The notes beneath the pieces are model-generated. The model did not search any database, had not been told where the DNA came from, and saw only the letters and a program-made list of their open reading frames with translations. Shown in pieces: positions 30,945 through 33,605 of a DNA stretch of 33,605 nt (positions are counted from its first letter, which is position 1; each line of letters begins with the position of its first letter). The stretch is from the NCBI GenBank assembly GCA_007692645.1, contig REBR01000105.1, forward strand, positions 1 to 33,605, in the 5' to 3' direction. Source of the DNA: Halomonadaceae bacterium (GTDB lineage Bacteria > Pseudomonadota > Gammaproteobacteria > Pseudomonadales > Oleiphilaceae). The translations under genes and the position numbers were made by a program.

Positions 30945-32105
30945 TCAGGATTTCGGCTTGCTGGGCAGAATGCCCATCAGCTTGCAGATAATGCCCTGCA
31001 TGATTTCGTCCGCACCACCACCGATGGAGACCAGGCGCACGTCACGGTAAGCCCGTGATACCGGGTTTTCCCACATGTAGCCGTTACCGCCCCAGTACTG
31101 CAGGCAGCTGTCGGTGACTTCACGGCCCAGGCGGCCGGCCTTGAGCTTGGCCATGGACGCCAGTTTGGTGATGTCCTTGCCGGCAATGTGCAGTTCACAG
31201 CCCTGGTAGGTGAGGGCGCGCAGGCATTCAATCTCGGTCTGCAGCTCCGCCATGCGGTAGTGAATCACCTGGTTGTCGATCAGGGGCTGGCCGAAGGTCT
31301 TGCGCTCACGGCAGTACTCAATGGTGCTGTTCACACAATGCTCAAGGGCCTTGAGGATATTGGCGGAGCCCCACAGGCGCTCTTCCTGGAACTGCATCAT
31401 CTGCATCATAAAGCCGGTGCCTTCAGCCCCCAGACGGAAACGCTGGGGAACCCGCACATCGTCAAAGAACACCTGGGCGGTTTCCGAGGAACGCATGCCC
31501 AGTTTGTCCAGGTGCGGCGACACGGTGATGCCGGGGGTGTTCATGGGCACCATGATCAGGCTCTTGTTCTTATGGGGCTTGCCCTCAGAGGTGTTCGCCA
31601 GCAGGCAGATGAAGTCCGCCTGGGGAGAGTTGGTAATCCACATCTTGCTGCCGTTGATGACATAGTCATCGCCGTCTGGCTTGGCGGTGGTTTTCAGGCC
31701 CGCTACATCAGAGCCGGCACCCACTTCACTGACACCGATGCAGCCCACCTGTTCACCGGTAATGGAGGGGCGCAGGAACTGCTCTTTCAGTTCATCGGAA
31801 CCAAACCGGGCCAGGGCCGGGGTGCACATATCGGTCTGCACGCCGATGGACAGGGGGACGCCACCACACAAGGCGGTGCCGAATTCTTCGGCAGCCACCA
31901 GGTTGTAGCTGTAATCCAGGCCCATACCACCGAAGGCTTCCGGCTTCTGGATACCCAGCAGGCCCAGGTTGCCCAGTTTCTTGAAAATCTCGTGAATCGG
32001 ATAGGCACCGGCCTTTTCCCATTCGTCACAGTGGGGGTTGATTTCTTTCTCCACGAAGTCCCGGACGGTTTTGCGCAGGGCTTCGTGCTCTTGGGTAAAT
32101 TGCAT
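30945..32105 (-). CDS. atuD: acyl-CoA dehydrogenase, citronellyl-CoA dehydrogenase (AtuD-like)
   Basis: FAD-dependent acyl-CoA dehydrogenase; in the atu pathway AtuD oxidises citronellyl-CoA to geranyl-CoA. Motifs: the FAD/substrate segment IGVSEVGAGSDVAGLKTTA, MWITNSPQADFICLL, DKLGMRSSETAQVFFDDVRVP, CRERKTFGQPL and the C-terminal YWGGNGYMWENPVSRAYRDVR. The usual MCAD-type catalytic Glu near the C-terminus is absent (SIGGGADEI, Gly363). A Glu instead precedes Arg in QFQEERLWG (Glu242), the position of the base in isovaleryl-CoA dehydrogenase. ATG 32105 has AAGGA eight bases upstream; the track start at 32120 adds five residues. It has 386 residues, normal length. It follows atuC by 68 bases and precedes atuE by 22. 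Confidence 0.9.
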   Translation of the reverse strand: MQFTQEHEALRKTVRDFVEKEINPHCDEWEKAGAYPIHEIFKKLGNLGLLGIQKPEAFGGMGLDYSYNLVAAEEFGTALCGGVPLSIGVQTDMCTPALARFGSDELKEQFLRPSITGEQVGCIGVSEVGAGSDVAGLKTTAKPDGDDYVINGSKMWITNSPQADFICLLANTSEGKPHKNKSLIMVPMNTPGITVSPHLDKLGMRSSETAQVFFDDVRVPQRFRLGAEGTGFMMQMMQFQEERLWGSANILKALEHCVNSTIEYCRERKTFGQPLIDNQVIHYRMAELQTEIECLRALTYQGCELHIAGKDITKLASMAKLKAGRLGREVTDSCLQYWGGNGYMWENPVSRAYRDVRLVSIGGGADEIMQGIICKLMGILPSKPKS

Positions 32106-32173
32106 GGTGTTTTCCTTCATTGTTTGAGTCAGTGAAAACGAAAAAAGTCAGTATTATTCTGGCTGCCAGCTGT

Positions 32174-33605
32174 TTACAGCCTGGCCACCCCGTAGGAATT
32201 GGTATTGGGAGTGCGCGCCTCGCCTTCAGCACAAATGGCAAAGGCCTCACCCAATACCCGGCGGCTATCCCGGGGATCGATCAGTCCGTCGTCCCAAAGT
32301 CTGGCGGTGCCAAACAGCGCATGCGAGCCGTCGTCCAGTTTTTTTGCCGTGGACTGCTCCAGAAAGTCCAGGGTCTTGGGATCCGGTTCGATGCCGTTCT
32401 TGCGCTGTTTGTCTTCCGCCACGATGCGCATCACCTTGCCTGCCTGGGCGCCACCCATGACGGCGGTGCGGCTATTGGGCCAGGCAAAGATAAACCGGGG
32501 GTCCAGGCCGCGGCCGCACATGGCGTAGTTGCCGGCGCCGTAGGAGCCGCCCACCACCAGGGCTATTTTCGCCACCCGACAGTTGGCCACCGCCTGAATC
32601 ATCTTGGAGCCGTGCTTGATAATGCCGTTCTGCTCAGAGCGGGTGCCCACCATAAAGCCGGTGGTGTTGTGTAAAAACAGCAGCGGGGTGCCGGCCTGGT
32701 CGCACAGTTGGATAAACTGCGCCGCCTTGCTGGCACCGGCGGGGGTAATGGGGCCGTTGTTGCCGATAATGCCGATGGACTGACCATAGAGCTGGATGGT
32801 GCCGCACACGGTCTGTTTGTCGGTGGCGTTCTTGAAGTCGAGAAAGCGTGAGCCATCGGCGATGCGAGCGAGAATTTCCCGCACATCATAAGGCTGGCGG
32901 GTATCCGCGGGAATAATACCGGGCAGTTCGTCCGGGCTGTAACGGGGCTCATCCCAGACCTTAGGCGCAGGGGGAGCCTGGCGCTGCCAGTCCAGGGCGG
33001 CCATGATTTCCCGGGCTTGGCGAATGGCATCGGCGTCGTTTTCAGCCAGATATTCGGCGGTGCCGGCGACCTGGGCGTGCATTTCCGCACCACCCAGTTC
33101 CTCGTCGGTAGCCACTTCACCGGTGGCGGCTTTCAGTAGTGGGGGACCCGCCAGGAACATCTTGGACTGCTCCCGCACCACGATCACATAATCCGACAGT
33201 CCGGGCTGATAGGCTCCACCGGCGGTGGCATTGCCGTGCACCACGGTAATCTGTGGCAGGCCGGCGGCGGACATGCGGGCCTGATTGGCAAAGCCACGAG
33301 CCCCCTGAACAAAAATGTCCGTGGCGTAGTTCAGGTTGGCGCCGCCACTCTCCGACAGGGAGATCACCGGCAGGCGGTTTTCCATGGCAATGGTCTGTGC
33401 CCGCAGGGTCTTGTCGAGCCCCGCGGGGGTGATGGTGCCGCCTTTAATGGCACTGTTGCTGGCCACCACCATGCAGCGGCTGCCGGCGACAAAGCCGATG
33501 CCGCAGATCATGCCGCCACCGGCCATGCTGCCGTCTTTGTCGTCGTGCATTTTGTAGCCGGCCAGGGTGCACACTTCCAGAAACGGGCTGCCCCGGTCCA
33601 GCAGC
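32174..33605 (-). CDS. atuC: geranyl-CoA carboxylase carboxyltransferase beta subunit (AtuC-like), 5' end outside window
   Basis: Carboxyltransferase subunit that transfers CO2 from AtuF-bound biotin to geranyl-CoA. The track starts it at an internal GTG (33574), but the frame stays open to the edge and encodes LLDRGSPFLEV, a conserved N-terminal segment, so the gene is truncated by the window. About 476 residues are visible of roughly 535. N-lobe signatures are LSESGGANLNYATDIF, FANQARMSAAGLPQITVVHG, NATAGGAYQPGLSDY and FLAGPPLLKAATGEVATDEELGGAEMH. C-lobe signatures are PITPAGASKAAQFI, LFLHNTTGFMVG, VVGGSYGAGNYAMCGRGLDPRF and NSRTAVMGGAQAGKVM. The MCC beta subunit LiuB is the close alternative; FANQARMSA in place of FFNQANMSA and the following genes favour AtuC. 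Confidence 0.88.
   Translation of the reverse strand, partial: LLDRGSPFLEVCTLAGYKMHDDKDGSMAGGGMICGIGFVAGSRCMVVASNSAIKGGTITPAGLDKTLRAQTIAMENRLPVISLSESGGANLNYATDIFVQGARGFANQARMSAAGLPQITVVHGNATAGGAYQPGLSDYVIVVREQSKMFLAGPPLLKAATGEVATDEELGGAEMHAQVAGTAEYLAENDADAIRQAREIMAALDWQRQAPPAPKVWDEPRYSPDELPGIIPADTRQPYDVREILARIADGSRFLDFKNATDKQTVCGTIQLYGQSIGIIGNNGPITPAGASKAAQFIQLCDQAGTPLLFLHNTTGFMVGTRSEQNGIIKHGSKMIQAVANCRVAKIALVVGGSYGAGNYAMCGRGLDPRFIFAWPNSRTAVMGGAQAGKVMRIVAEDKQRKNGIEPDPKTLDFLEQSTAKKLDDGSHALFGTARLWDDGLIDPRDSRRVLGEAFAICAEGEARTPNTNSYGVARL

Noticed and set aside
31188-32135. 315-residue plus-strand ORF opposite atuD
   Set aside because: Antisense to an unmistakable acyl-CoA dehydrogenase; no motifs of its own.
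32174-33574. Carboxyltransferase starting at GTG 33574, as listed in the track
   Set aside because: The open frame continues upstream to the window edge with conserved family sequence (LLDRGSPFLEV), so the GTG is internal.
25119-33605. Leucine/isovalerate (liu) operon as the identity of the acyl-CoA cluster
   Set aside because: Gene order differs (liu is dehydrogenase then carboxyltransferase), no HMG-CoA lyase is present, and the HSDL2-like SDR and FATP-type synthetase match atuG and atuH.

Overview
This window looks like chromosomal DNA from a gammaproteobacterium, probably a Pseudomonas/Marinobacter/Alcanivorax-type lineage. The evidence is a G+C-rich coding style, E. coli-like SerA, Pseudomonas-type REP palindromes (GTGGGAGCGGC...), lipoprotein-rich envelope genes, and an atu-type acyclic-terpene cluster with the same gene order as P. 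aeruginosa. The genus is an inference. I saw no rRNA, tRNA, CRISPR array, prophage or insertion sequence.

Layout. (1) 1-6.3 kb, all on the minus strand: a YcbB-type L,D-transpeptidase (3' end outside the window) with its own likely promoter. Upstream of it is a compact operon-like run apbE - mgtE - uppP-like - FemAB-like acyltransferase, covering flavinylation, magnesium transport, undecaprenyl-PP recycling and an envelope-type acyltransferase. (2) 6.3-10.1 kb: an inverted REP pair, then a TRAP transporter split into two divergent units. dctP (a predicted lipoprotein) is on the minus strand; an enlarged dctQ plus dctM are on the plus strand. (3) 10.2-13.2 kb, plus strand: two alpha/beta hydrolases flanking a GIY-YIG protein, then an OmpA-domain lipoprotein. 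(4) 13.2-18.3 kb: an SLC13/DASS transporter with TrkA-C domains, a 94-residue coiled-coil protein, serA, and divergently from serA an FAD-linked D-2-hydroxyacid (probably D-2-hydroxyglutarate) dehydrogenase. (5) 18.3-24.9 kb: an FAH-fold enzyme overlapping an ABC1/UbiB-like kinase gene, an orphan membrane protein with a TTG start, a TRIC/YicG channel, a quinone-oxidoreductase-like MDR enzyme, a second REP pair and an MsbA-like ABC exporter.

(6) 25.1-33.6 kb, minus strand: the main metabolic system. Read 5' to 3', it is carboxyltransferase beta - acyl-CoA dehydrogenase - enoyl-CoA hydratase - biotin carboxylase/BCCP - SDR - FATP-type acyl-CoA synthetase. This is the order atuC-D-E-F-G-H of the citronellol/geraniol utilisation pathway. 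The genes are tightly packed or overlapping, except for a 301-bp gap before atuH, and the set ends at a strong intrinsic terminator. atuC runs off the right edge; atuA, atuB and atuR would be expected just beyond it.

The most unusual points are a UppP homologue whose second conserved glutamate is Met, a DctQ with two extra membrane segments, the divergent TRAP arrangement with a lipoprotein receptor, and active-site rearrangements in the AtuD and AtuE homologues. No completely novel multi-gene system was evident. All calls come from reading the sequence; no database search was run.
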